A stretch of DNA of 6,189 nt, from contig CALAFU010000158.1 in NCBI GenBank assembly GCA_937891325.1, positions 1 through 6,189 of the forward strand. The letters are read 5' to 3'. This document shows, piece after piece, positions 1-6,031 of this stretch (within the stretch, counting starts at the first letter, position 1; every line of letters begins with the position of its first letter). The notes beneath the pieces are model-generated. The model saw only the letters and a program-made list of their open reading frames with translations. It was not told the origin of the DNA and ran no database searches. The position numbers and the translations under genes were made by a program. The stretch is from an uncultured Candidatus Melainabacteria bacterium. GTDB taxonomy: Bacteria > Cyanobacteriota > Vampirovibrionia > Gastranaerophilales > Gastranaerophilaceae.

Positions 1-1752
1 TACCACTTTATGGATTGGGTGTACCCCCAAATGGTTGAGATTTTCTAACATGTCGATATTATACTGTTGGCTAAAGAAATCCTTGATACTGTTGGCAATT
101 TTGTCCCCAATACCGTCAATTAGCGCAATTTCTTCCACGCTTGCACTTCTTAAAGCCTCTAATGATTGAAAATGATTAGCTAATAGGTCTGCTGTTTCTT
201 TTCCAACGTGTCTAATAGAAAGTGCGGTTATAAATTTTGCTAAAGGTCTTTCTTTGCTGTTTTGAATTGATGTGTACATATTGTACGCAGATTTTTCTTT
301 AACTAAATCTAATTGCATGAAATCTTGTTGCGATAGTTTGTATAAATCCGCAGGATTTTTAACCATATTTTTTGAATATAACTGTTCAATTACGTTAGGT
401 CCAATAAAATCAATATCCATAGCTTCTTTAGAAACCCAATATTCAATCCTAGACTTTGCTTGTGCCGGACAACCAAAAGTATTTGGACAGTATAAATTTA
501 CCTCACCTTCAGGAACTACAAGTTTTGAATGGCAAGAAGGACATTCTGTCGGTGCTTCATAAATAGGCAGGCTGTCGTGCTCAGGTGTGTCAACGTGCTT
601 GATTACTTTTGGAATAATTTCTGCTGCTTTTTTGATTAAAACGGTGTCGCCAACTCTAACATCTAATCTCTTAATTTCGTCAAAATTGTGTAAACTTGCT
701 CTTGATACAGTTGAACCAGCTAATAAAACAGGCTCTAATACTGCAACAGGAGTTATCGCACCTGTTTTACCAACGTTAGAAGTTTCTATTGCTTTTAATT
801 TTGTATTAACTTCTTCTGGTGGAAATTTAAACGCAGTTGCCCATTTTGGCGCACGAGCTGTGAAACCTAGTTCGTTTTGATATGCAAAACTATCAACTTT
901 AATTACGATGCCGTCTGTTGCATAATCCAAGTCAAAGCGTTTTTGATCCCATTCTTTGATGAAATCGATTGCGCCCTCAATGTCAGAAACTTTTCTGATG
1001 TTTGGATTAACTTTAAAGCCCAAATCCTTTAACATCATAAGGCTTTCGTAATGAGTTTTTGGAGCATTTTCAACACCGTCTAAAATTGGTGTGTAAACGA
1101 AAATTGAAAGGTCACGTTTTGCTGTAACTTCTGGGTCAAGTTGTCTTATTGAACCGCTTGCCGCGTTACGAGGGTTTGCAAAAATCTTTTCTCCCTTCAT
1201 TAAGTTTTCTTCGTTTAGTTTTTCAAATGAAGTTTTTGGCATATAAATTTCGCCACGAACTTCCAAATCATAATCTTTAAAAATCTTTAGTGGAATGGCT
1301 TTTACTGTTTTTAAATTTTCAGTAATGTTTTCGCCGTAAATTCCGTTACCACGAGTTACGCCTTGAACGAATAAGCCTTTTTTGTATGTTAAAGCGATTG
1401 CAAGACCGTCGATTTTAAGTTCGCAAACCAAATCTACTTGCCCACATTCTTTTTTTACTCTTTCGTACCATTGGCGAAGTTCTTCGTAATTGTTTGTGTT
1501 ATCAAGACTGTAAAGTCTGTATTTGTGCTTAACTTCTTCAAAAGTTGATTGAATTTTGTTGCCTACACGTTGAGTAGGGCTGTCAGGAGTGATAAAAAGA
1601 GGGTGTTCAGCCTCTAACTTTTTTAATTCTCTAAAAAGTTCATCATATTCAAAGTCAGACAAAGTTGGATTGTCTTCAACATAATAAAGATAATTAGCCC
1701 TGTTTATGGTATCTCTTAAATATTTTAATCTGTTTTCTAAATCTGACATCAT
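1..1752 (-). CDS. ligA: NAD-dependent DNA ligase LigA (5' part, C-terminus cut by window edge)
   Basis: LigA seals nicks during replication and repair by way of an adenylated lysine, using NAD+. I translated the minus strand from 1752 without meeting a stop; 584 codons are visible. Numbering from that ATG, the adenylation motif KIDG has the catalytic lysine at K113 (codon 1416-1414). It is followed by TRGNG-x2-GEN (133-142), VRGEIYMP with E168, FANPRNAASGSIRQ (191-204), DGIVIK (280-285) and the FKFPPEE lysine K309. The OB-fold has VGKTGAITPVA. A four-cysteine zinc finger sits at C404, C407, C422 and C428, with the same spacing as E. coli LigA. The helix-hairpin-helix region follows (ALSIRHVG, IDGIGDKIA). 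The family is about 670 residues long, so the missing part should be the BRCT domain. Two ATGs are adjacent: the SD AAAAGGGG (1756-1763) lies 3 bases from the ATG at 1752 and 6 from that at 1749, so 1749 may be the true start. TRGNG in place of the commoner TRGDG is the only motif deviation I noticed. Confidence 0.97.
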   Translation of the reverse strand, partial: MMSDLENRLKYLRDTINRANYLYYVEDNPTLSDFEYDELFRELKKLEAEHPLFITPDSPTQRVGNKIQSTFEEVKHKYRLYSLDNTNNYEELRQWYERVKKECGQVDLVCELKIDGLAIALTYKKGLFVQGVTRGNGIYGENITENLKTVKAIPLKIFKDYDLEVRGEIYMPKTSFEKLNEENLMKGEKIFANPRNAASGSIRQLDPEVTAKRDLSIFVYTPILDGVENAPKTHYESLMMLKDLGFKVNPNIRKVSDIEGAIDFIKEWDQKRFDLDYATDGIVIKVDSFAYQNELGFTARAPKWATAFKFPPEEVNTKLKAIETSNVGKTGAITPVAVLEPVLLAGSTVSRASLHNFDEIKRLDVRVGDTVLIKKAAEIIPKVIKHVDTPEHDSLPIYEAPTECPSCHSKLVVPEGEVNLYCPNTFGCPAQAKSRIEYWVSKEAMDIDFIGPNVIEQLYSKNMVKNPADLYKLSQQDFMQLDLVKEKSAYNMYTSIQNSKERPLAKFITALSIRHVGKETADLLANHFQSLEALRSASVEEIALIDGIGDKIANSIKDFFSQQYNIDMLENLNHLGVHPIHKVV

Positions 1753-1770
1753 TAACCCCTTTTAGAAAAA

Positions 1771-1779
1771 ATTTTAGCA
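1771..1779 (-). promoter_or_regulatory. Probable extended -10 element for ligA
   Basis: Read on the minus strand this is TGCTAAAAT, an extended -10 (TG, one base, then TAAAAT). The place for a -35 at 1794-1799 reads TGCCTC, a poor match, so the TG extension would carry recognition. Transcription would begin around 1764, giving a leader of only about 12 bases that contains the SD AAAAGGGG. This is a pattern match only. Confidence 0.35.
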
Positions 1780-1854
1780 CAAAAACGGAATTAGAGGCAC
1801 AGGCGGAAAGAGGTATGGAGATATTCCAATAATAAATAAAACTTTCTCTCACAC

Positions 1855-1884
1855 TTGAAAAACGCAAAAAAAATAGTTTATACT
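1855..1884 (+). promoter_or_regulatory. Sigma70-type promoter of the prepilin transcript
   Basis: The -35 is TTGAAA (1855-1860), followed by an 18-base spacer and a -10 of TATACT (1879-1884). Expected transcription start is about 1890-1892, just ahead of an AGGAGA SD (1895-1900) and the ATG at 1907. It diverges from ligA, so the two genes share a 154-base control region. This is the best promoter match in the window. Confidence 0.6.
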
Positions 1885-1906
1885 GAATAAAAACAGGAGA
1901 CTTGAT

Positions 1907-1957
1907 ATGGCTGAATGTATTGAAGATAAAGCCCTTCAATTTTGCGGGGGGGGGTAA
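1907..1957 (+). CDS. 16-codon reading frame ending in a G9 tract: leader peptide or out-of-frame 5' end of the prepilin gene
   Basis: A good promoter, the SD AGGAGA (1895-1900) and a 6-base gap lead into an ATG that encodes MAECIEDKALQFCGGG and then TAA. The three glycines are nine consecutive G (1946-1954). I recognise no family for this peptide. The frame is one register away from the prepilin frame that starts at 2005. With ten or seven G it would run straight into the prepilin frame with no stop between; with eight it would end shortly after as CGGGKH. It could therefore be a leader peptide, a phase-variable N-terminus in its OFF state, or a homopolymer-length sequencing error. The initiation signals are strong, but whether a stable peptide is made is unknown. 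Confidence 0.4.
   Translation: MAECIEDKALQFCGGG
1946..1954 (+). repeat. Poly-G tract (G9)
   Basis: Nine consecutive G lie within otherwise AT-rich DNA, inside the 5' end of a translated frame and about 50 bases upstream of the prepilin start. I saw no other G run approaching this length in the window. Tracts of this kind are classical slippage sites in contingency loci. Confidence 0.9.
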
Positions 1958-1990
1958 ACACTAGTAGTAACGCGACTTTTGGCCCCGATA

Positions 1991-1998
1991 GAAAGGAG
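1991..1998 (+). promoter_or_regulatory. Ribosome binding site that fixes the prepilin start at 2005
   Basis: GAAAGGAG lies six bases before the ATG at 2005 (another ATG follows at 2008). The frame is open further upstream, to a TTG at 1942, but that codon sits beside the G tract with no SD of its own, so 2005 is preferred. Confidence 0.75.
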
Positions 1999-2004
1999 CC
2001 TAAA

Positions 2005-2850
2005 ATGATGTTTTTATTGCGTAGAATAAAAAATATAATCCTATGTCATTCTGAACTTGGTTCAGAATCTCATGATTTAGAGACCCTGAAACGAGTTCAG
2101 GGTGACATTAGTATTAGACATACATTTAAAAAAGCCTTCGCCTTCACTCTTGCAGAAACCCTAATTGTAATGGGTATTATTGGCGTAGTTGCAGCGTTGA
2201 CTATTCCAAACTTAAATTCTTCAACAGGCGAAAAAGAAAAAATTGCTAAAGTAAAGAAAATTTATCAAAATCTTGATGATGCACTTTCTCGTGCGCATGC
2301 AGTTTATGGACCTCAAGAAGAGTGGTATTCAGGTAAAACTGAAGCTGAAAGATATAAAATATTTTTTGAACGAGTTACTGAATTTATGAAGGTTCAAAAA
2401 ACTTGTGCGCCTAACACTACAGGTTGTATGACAAAAAATCAAGGTAATTCTTTAAATATTGGCAGTGTTACAGATACTCTTCAAAAATACTATCAAGCAA
2501 TTTTGGCTGACGGTTCATCGGTATCATTTTTTCCGTATGATGATGCTTGCTCTGAAAACTATTGCTCAACTTTGTACGTAGATATAGATGGTCCAAGCAA
2601 AGGTTCTTTCACTTATGGTAAAGATTTGTTCACTTTTGTAGGTACGCAAAAAGAGGGCTTATATCAGGCTTGGGCTTTAGATTCAACACAAATGGAAAAA
2701 TGTTTTAAATGGGGTAATACTTGTTCAGCTTGGGTTATGCAAACTGATAACATGGATTACCTAAAAGCGGGTTCAGATGGCAAGTGTAAGAGTAATACGA
2801 GCCTTACTCTTAACATGTTTGCAAATCCAGCGGTTACAAGCTGTAAATAA
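2005..2850 (+). CDS. Type IV prepilin-like protein (class III-type signal, Cys-rich mature domain)
   Basis: The product has 281 residues from the ATG at 2005, chosen for its GAAAGGAG SD. The prepilin signal is KKAFA before FTLAE. Cleavage by a PilD-type peptidase would fall after A46, F47 would be +1 and E51 the conserved Glu+5, followed by a hydrophobic helix to about residue 67 (IVMGIIGVVAALTIP). The -1 residue is Ala rather than the usual Gly. The mature part (about 235 residues) has eight cysteines (134, 141, 182, 187, 233, 240, 261, 280) and the signatures ADGSS (168-172), DIDGP (193-197), GKDLF (205-209) and NMDYLK (249-254). From memory these recur in a large prepilin-like family of Gastranaerophilales. 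The 46-residue leader is very long for a prepilin; about half of it (around 14-35) is encoded by a palindromic repeat. No pilus assembly genes are nearby and it has its own promoter and terminator. Whether it forms a major pilin, a minor pilin or a pseudopilin cannot be told from here. Confidence 0.9.
   Translation: MMFLLRRIKNIILCHSELGSESHDLETLKRVQGDISIRHTFKKAFAFTLAETLIVMGIIGVVAALTIPNLNSSTGEKEKIAKVKKIYQNLDDALSRAHAVYGPQEEWYSGKTEAERYKIFFERVTEFMKVQKTCAPNTTGCMTKNQGNSLNIGSVTDTLQKYYQAILADGSSVSFFPYDDACSENYCSTLYVDIDGPSKGSFTYGKDLFTFVGTQKEGLYQAWALDSTQMEKCFKWGNTCSAWVMQTDNMDYLKAGSDGKCKSNTSLTLNMFANPAVTSCK
2043..2108 (+). repeat. Imperfect palindromic repeat element inside the prepilin leader
   Basis: Two 29-base arms (2043-2071 and 2080-2108) are inverted copies around an 8-base loop, matching at 23 of 29 positions. 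Each arm is itself a small hairpin: TTCTGAAC/GTTCAGAA in the left arm and CCCTGAA/TTCAGGG in the right. The arm ends are TGTCA and TGACA. The element keeps the prepilin frame open and encodes CHSELGSESHDLETLKRVQG and the following DI. The design resembles dispersed palindromic elements found in Rickettsia, Wolbachia and other genomes, some of which lie within coding genes. Only one copy is in this window, so calling it a dispersed repeat is inference. Confidence 0.75.
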
Positions 2851-2884
2851 ATCTATACAATGAACATATTATTTTTAGTCACAC

Positions 2885-2917
2885 AAAAAACGACTTGTTG
2901 TTATCAAGTCGTTTTTT
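2885..2917 (+). terminator. Rho-independent terminator after the prepilin gene
   Basis: The stem CGACTTG (2891-2897) pairs with CAAGTCG (2905-2911) across a 7-base loop. It is flanked by six A on the left and six T on the right, so the pairing can extend to 13 bp. It starts 35 bases after the prepilin stop. The A/T symmetry would let it work in both directions, but no minus-strand gene enters from the right, so its role here is to separate the prepilin from the flagellar operon. Confidence 0.9.
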
Positions 2918-2966
2918 AAATATTGATCCAATGGTCTATATGAAAATACGAAAATCAATCAAAGGG

Positions 2967-2999
2967 TTGATGTCAACTCTAATATATATAGTGTAAATT
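2967..2999 (+). promoter_or_regulatory. Weak promoter-like stretch ahead of the flagellar operon
   Basis: An operon promoter is expected between the terminator and 3061. The best candidate is TTGATG (2967-2972) with AT-rich -10-like sequence in 2985-2999 (TATATATAG, then TGTAAATT). No pair has both good hexamers and 17-18 base spacing. I also saw no convincing flagellar sigma28 or sigma54 site. This marks where to look rather than a resolved promoter. Confidence 0.25.
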
Positions 3000-3001
3000 A
3001 G

Positions 3002-3067
3002 ATGTGTGAAATAAAAGAAAAAAGTGTAGTGTGCACTTTTTGTGGTGGAGAAATAGGTAAGTGGTAG
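3002..3067 (+). CDS. 21-codon Cys-containing small frame overlapping the transglycosylase start
   Basis: The ATG at 3002 opens a 21-residue frame beginning MCEIKEKSVV, with CTFCGG near the middle (cysteines 2, 11 and 14) and ending IGKW before TAG at 3065-3067. The CxxC followed by GG resembles half of a zinc-ribbon knuckle, but the peptide is too short to assign. No SD precedes it; the preceding bases are an in-frame TAG. Its stop overlaps the GTG start of the next gene by a few bases, an arrangement that allows translational coupling. It may be a regulatory upstream frame or chance. I recognise no family. Confidence 0.3.
   Translation: MCEIKEKSVVCTFCGGEIGKW
3019..3041 (+). promoter_or_regulatory. 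Small hairpin just upstream of the transglycosylase ribosome binding site
   Basis: AAAAAGTG (3019-3026) and CACTTTTT (3034-3041) are perfect 8-base inverted arms around a 7-base loop. The stem is weak (three G-C pairs, all at the loop end) and its T run is inside the stem, so it is a poor terminator. It sits within the 21-codon frame and ends three bases before the presumed SD GGTGGAG (3044-3050), so it could affect ribosome access. Confidence 0.35.
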
Positions 3068-3639
3068 CAAGTCTACAAATGACATTACAACGTATTAATG
3101 CGATTGAAAGACAATTCGCGTCACTTTCGCAACAAGCTATGCTTACTGTTGATGCGCCAAAGACAGATGCAGATTTTCAAAAGATTTTAGACAAAAAAGT
3201 TGAAGATGTTAAATCTGGACACACTAAAGGCGAAAAAGTTCCAAATTCTGAAATTGATAACTTAATTGAGCAATATTCAGCAAAAAATGGTTTGGACAAG
3301 GATTTCGTAAAATCAGTTGTTAGACACGAATCTGGTTTCAATGTAAACGCAACTTCAAAATGTGGTGCAATGGGCTTGATGCAATTAATGCCAGCAACAG
3401 CACAAGGCTTAGGTGTTACAAACGCTTATGATGCAGAACAAAACATTGCAGGCGGAACAAAATACTTAAAAGGCTTGATGGATAGATTTGATAACAACAA
3501 GGAATTAGCACTTGCAGCATATAACGCAGGTCCTAACGCAGTTAAGAAATATGGCGGAGTTCCACCATACAAAGAAACTCAAAATTATGTAAAAAACATA
3601 ATGAAGACTTACGATAACTACAAGGGAGGAAGCAATTAA
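3061..3639 (+). CDS. Lytic transglycosylase (SLT domain), probably flagellum-associated
   Basis: This 192-residue enzyme should cleave the MurNAc-GlcNAc bond of peptidoglycan, forming 1,6-anhydro ends. The SLT domain covers about 62-187. The catalytic glutamate is E90 in RHESGFN, followed by GAMGLMQLMP (102-111), AAYNAGP (152-158) and GVPPYKETQNYV (166-177), the usual order for the family. There is no signal peptide or membrane segment. The N-terminal 60 residues are polar, with a stretch (MTLQRINAIERQFASL) that looks helical. Its place directly before flgF suggests it opens the wall for the rod, as the muramidase part of FlgJ does elsewhere, and that it may leave through the flagellar export gate; both are inference. 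Start: GTG at 3061 follows an in-frame TAA (3058-3060), so nothing earlier is possible. GGTGGAG lies 10 bases upstream. The ATG at 3079 is an alternative without an SD. The stop overlaps the flgF ATG by one base. Confidence 0.92.
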   Translation: MVASLQMTLQRINAIERQFASLSQQAMLTVDAPKTDADFQKILDKKVEDVKSGHTKGEKVPNSEIDNLIEQYSAKNGLDKDFVKSVVRHESGFNVNATSKCGAMGLMQLMPATAQGLGVTNAYDAEQNIAGGTKYLKGLMDRFDNNKELALAAYNAGPNAVKKYGGVPPYKETQNYVKNIMKTYDNYKGGSN

Positions 3640-4451
3640 TGTTAGTTAGAAGTTTTGAAACAGCTTCAAAAGGTATGATTGCTTTAACCGAACAGTTAGA
3701 TAATACAGCAATGAACCTTTCAAACGTTAACACAGCTGGTTATAAGAAAACAGAATTAACGTTTAAAGATATCTACGAAGCAAAGGTAGTAGAAAACTCA
3801 GGAACTCTACTTTGTGGAAACACAAGAAACATCGGAACATTGAGTATGGGTTCAGAAACAAACAGAGTACATTATGATTTTTCACAAGGCGCTCTACAAA
3901 GAACCGACAACCCAATGGATTTAGCGATAGAAGGCGATGGCTTCTTCAAAATCCAATCTCCAACAGGAGATATGAGTTACACAAGAGACGGACAATTCTT
4001 TATTGATAACTCATCGTTCTTGAAAACAAAAGAAGGCGATTATGTTCTAGACCAAGAAGATAGACGAATTCAAATCAACTTTAGAGAACTAGGTTTCAAC
4101 GATATAACTAAAATTACGGTAAGTGAAAGAGGTAATCTTGAAATCAACGACAAAGACAAAAAGGTTGTACTTCAAACTCTCGGAATATACGACTTTCAAG
4201 ACAAAGAACTAGGGTTATTTAACATAGGTGGTTCAAAGTTCATATCAAGAGATAACGACAACAATCCACCGCTAAGAGCAGAAAAGTTCTCCGTACAACA
4301 AGGAATGTTGGAAATGTCAAACTCAAACGTAATTAAAGAAATGATTAACACAATCAACACAACAAGAAATTACGAATCACTTCAAAAACACGTTAAGACA
4401 AGCGGACAAATGTTATCACAAGCAATCAACGTAGGTAGATTGAAAACATAA
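3639..4451 (+). CDS. flgF: Flagellar proximal-rod protein FlgF (FlgF/FlgG family)
   Basis: This 270-residue rod protein belongs to the axial FlgB/C/F/G/E family, exported by the flagellar type III system without a cleaved signal. The N-terminal rod motif is SNVNTAGYKK (28-37). The core has NPMDLAIEGDGFFKI (91-105) and SYTRDGQF (113-120). The C-terminal helix carries SNVIKEM and RNYES (229-247), the coil that packs in the axis. It lacks the RQPGA stretch seen in the next gene, which together with gene order makes FlgF more likely than a second FlgG. The start ATG overlaps the transglycosylase stop (TAATG), with the SD GGGAGGA (3624-3630) eight bases away, so the two are probably translationally coupled. 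Confidence is high for the family and somewhat lower for FlgF as opposed to another rod or hook paralogue. Confidence 0.88.
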   Translation: MLVRSFETASKGMIALTEQLDNTAMNLSNVNTAGYKKTELTFKDIYEAKVVENSGTLLCGNTRNIGTLSMGSETNRVHYDFSQGALQRTDNPMDLAIEGDGFFKIQSPTGDMSYTRDGQFFIDNSSFLKTKEGDYVLDQEDRRIQINFRELGFNDITKITVSERGNLEINDKDKKVVLQTLGIYDFQDKELGLFNIGGSKFISRDNDNNPPLRAEKFSVQQGMLEMSNSNVIKEMINTINTTRNYESLQKHVKTSGQMLSQAINVGRLKT

Positions 4452-4500
4452 CAGAATAAATTAAAAGAGAAAAATAATTAGGAAAAAGGAATAAACAAAA

Positions 4501-5286
4501 ATGTTAAGATCATTAACAACAGCAGCAACAGGCATGATAGCTCAACAAAATTACTTAGACGTAATTGCGAACAACGTAGCTAACGTAAACACAACAGGCT
4601 TCAAAAAAGTTCGTTTAGAGTTTCAAGACTTGTTAAGCCAAGCAGCAAGACAACCAGGGGCAATGTTGAACCAAGGTACATATCAACCGGTTGGTATTGA
4701 AATCGGCTTAGGTGTAAAAACAGCTGCAACAACAAGAATCTTCACAAAAGGTATCGCAGTAAATACTGACAGAAACCTAGATGTAATGATTGAGGGTGAA
4801 GGTTTCTTCCAAGTAATGAAGGAAGACGGTACATTGGCTTACACAAGAGACGGTTGTTTCCAACTTGATTCACTTGGTCAACTTTGTACAAATGACGGTT
4901 TGTTGGTACAACCTGCAATGACATTCCCGGCTGATACAAAAGAAATTACAATTTCTCAAGACGGTAACGTAACAGTTCTTACAGGTAACAACACCGAAGC
5001 AAACCAAATTGGTCAATTCCAATTAGTAAGATTCCAAAACCCATCAGGTTTGTTATCAATCGGTCACAACTTGTACCAAGAAACTTCAGCATCAGGTAAC
5101 GCAGTTCAAGGTACTCCGGGACAAAACGGTATGGGCTTGTTAGAACAAGGTTTCTTAGAAGGTTCAAATGTTCAAATCGTAGATGAACTTATCGGATTGA
5201 TTAAAGCAGAAAGAGCCTTCGAATCTAACTCAAAGATTATTAAATCTTCAAGCGATATCTTACAAATGACAAACAATTTAACATAG
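4501..5286 (+). CDS. flgG: Flagellar distal-rod protein FlgG
   Basis: At 261 residues this has almost exactly the length usual for FlgG, which forms the distal rod through the outer part of the envelope. It has the N-terminal motif ANNVANVNTTGFKK (23-36), the FlgG-type segment FQDLLSQAARQPGA (41-54), NLDVMIEGEGFFQV (92-105) and YTRDG (114-118). The C-terminal axial helix contains EGSNVQIVDE and ERAFESNSK. Two cysteines, C119 and C129, flank the strand after YTRDG, where common homologues carry small or hydrophobic residues. The SD AAAGGA (4485-4490) lies ten bases before the ATG. It follows flgF after 49 AT-rich bases with no terminator, and its stop provides part of the SD for flgA. Confidence 0.96.
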   Translation: MLRSLTTAATGMIAQQNYLDVIANNVANVNTTGFKKVRLEFQDLLSQAARQPGAMLNQGTYQPVGIEIGLGVKTAATTRIFTKGIAVNTDRNLDVMIEGEGFFQVMKEDGTLAYTRDGCFQLDSLGQLCTNDGLLVQPAMTFPADTKEITISQDGNVTVLTGNNTEANQIGQFQLVRFQNPSGLLSIGHNLYQETSASGNAVQGTPGQNGMGLLEQGFLEGSNVQIVDELIGLIKAERAFESNSKIIKSSSDILQMTNNLT

Positions 5287-5296
5287 GATAATTAAA

Positions 5297-6004
5297 TTGA
5301 AAAAACTTCTTTTAACAGCATTAATAGTTCTAATGACAACAGCAAACATTGCGTGTGCTGCCACTCTTAGCGACTCTTATGTAAGAGAAGAAATCAAAAA
5401 ACAAATTATCCAACAAAACAAAAAATACACAGACGCAGACTTGGAAGTAATAATTGCAAATATGCCATTTTCAACAATGTATGTGCCTGACGGAAAATTA
5501 AAATTTGTTGTAACTTCAAACTTCGACAAATTTGCACCGAGAGATATAAAAAAAGTATTTATCTACTCAAACGGAAAACTTGCAAAAGAATTCATCGTAT
5601 CAGTTAGAACTTTAGCTTACAAAGATGTACTTTGTGCAAGACACCAAATCGAAAGAGATTCACTTCTAACAAATGCGAATGTCGGACCGAGAAGAATGGA
5701 AGTTTCACTTCAACTAGATAACATCTTAACTCCAGATATGCTAAGCAAAAAACAAATGGTAAGTAAGAAATGGTTCAGAGAAGGTGAAATAATAGACAGA
5801 AGGTTCGTAAAAATAAAGCCCGATGTAGAAAGAAATTCAGATGTACAAGCCTATTTCAATAGCAACGGAGTCCTGATAATGATAAACGGAAAATCGATGG
5901 GCGAGGGAATGATTGGAGATTACGTAACAATTCAAAACCAAACATACAAAAGGACTTATCGAGGCAGAGTAATCGGCGAAAACAAAGTTTTAATCAATAT
6001 ATAA
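5297..6004 (+). CDS. flgA: Flagellar P-ring assembly chaperone FlgA (TTG start)
   Basis: FlgA is a periplasmic chaperone that helps FlgI assemble the P-ring in the peptidoglycan layer. The 235-residue product begins with KK, a hydrophobic stretch (residues 4-16) and a likely signal peptidase I site after ACA (A21). The mature part has an N-terminal region (about 25-105), a SAF-type segment (about 107-172: CARHQIERDSLLTNANVGPR, then WFREGEIIDRR) and a C-terminal beta domain ending GRVIGENKVLI. This matches the FlgA/ChapFlgA layout. The start is TTG at 5297: AGGA (5285-5288), part of it the flgG stop codon, lies eight bases upstream, and the signal peptide begins exactly there. The weak start may lower expression relative to the rod genes, which suits a chaperone; that is inference. 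Confidence 0.92.
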   Translation: MKKLLLTALIVLMTTANIACAATLSDSYVREEIKKQIIQQNKKYTDADLEVIIANMPFSTMYVPDGKLKFVVTSNFDKFAPRDIKKVFIYSNGKLAKEFIVSVRTLAYKDVLCARHQIERDSLLTNANVGPRRMEVSLQLDNILTPDMLSKKQMVSKKWFREGEIIDRRFVKIKPDVERNSDVQAYFNSNGVLIMINGKSMGEGMIGDYVTIQNQTYKRTYRGRVIGENKVLINI

Positions 6005-6031
6005 AAAGAATTAAATGGGGAAATAAAGGAA

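Noticed and set aside
272..880. Two plus-strand open frames (272-562 and 587-880)
   Set aside because: They lie antisense inside ligA, whose minus-strand frame has every catalytic and zinc motif. They have no SD or recognisable family content.
1816..1828. Inverted repeat TGGA-5-TCCA between the divergent promoters as an operator
   Set aside because: Four-base arms are common by chance and no known regulator site is recognised.
1694..1939. Minus-strand 81-codon open frame
   Set aside because: It overlaps the ligA start in another frame and covers both promoters. No family features are visible.
1942..2004. Earlier TTG start for the prepilin frame at 1942
   Set aside because: The TTG has no SD and sits at the G tract, while the ATG at 2005 has a strong, well-spaced SD.
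3053..3067. Programmed -1 frameshift joining the 21-codon frame to the transglycosylase
   Set aside because: No slippery heptamer is present; coupling by overlapping stop and start explains the layout more simply.
3542..5167. Minus-strand open frames at 3542-3733, 4742-4939 and 4979-5167
   Set aside because: All are antisense to well-supported flagellar genes and show no domain or initiation signals.
5348..5362. Lipobox at the end of the FlgA signal peptide (NIAC)
   Set aside because: Asn at -3 and Ile at -2 do not fit a lipobox well, and an ACA signal peptidase I site is adjacent.
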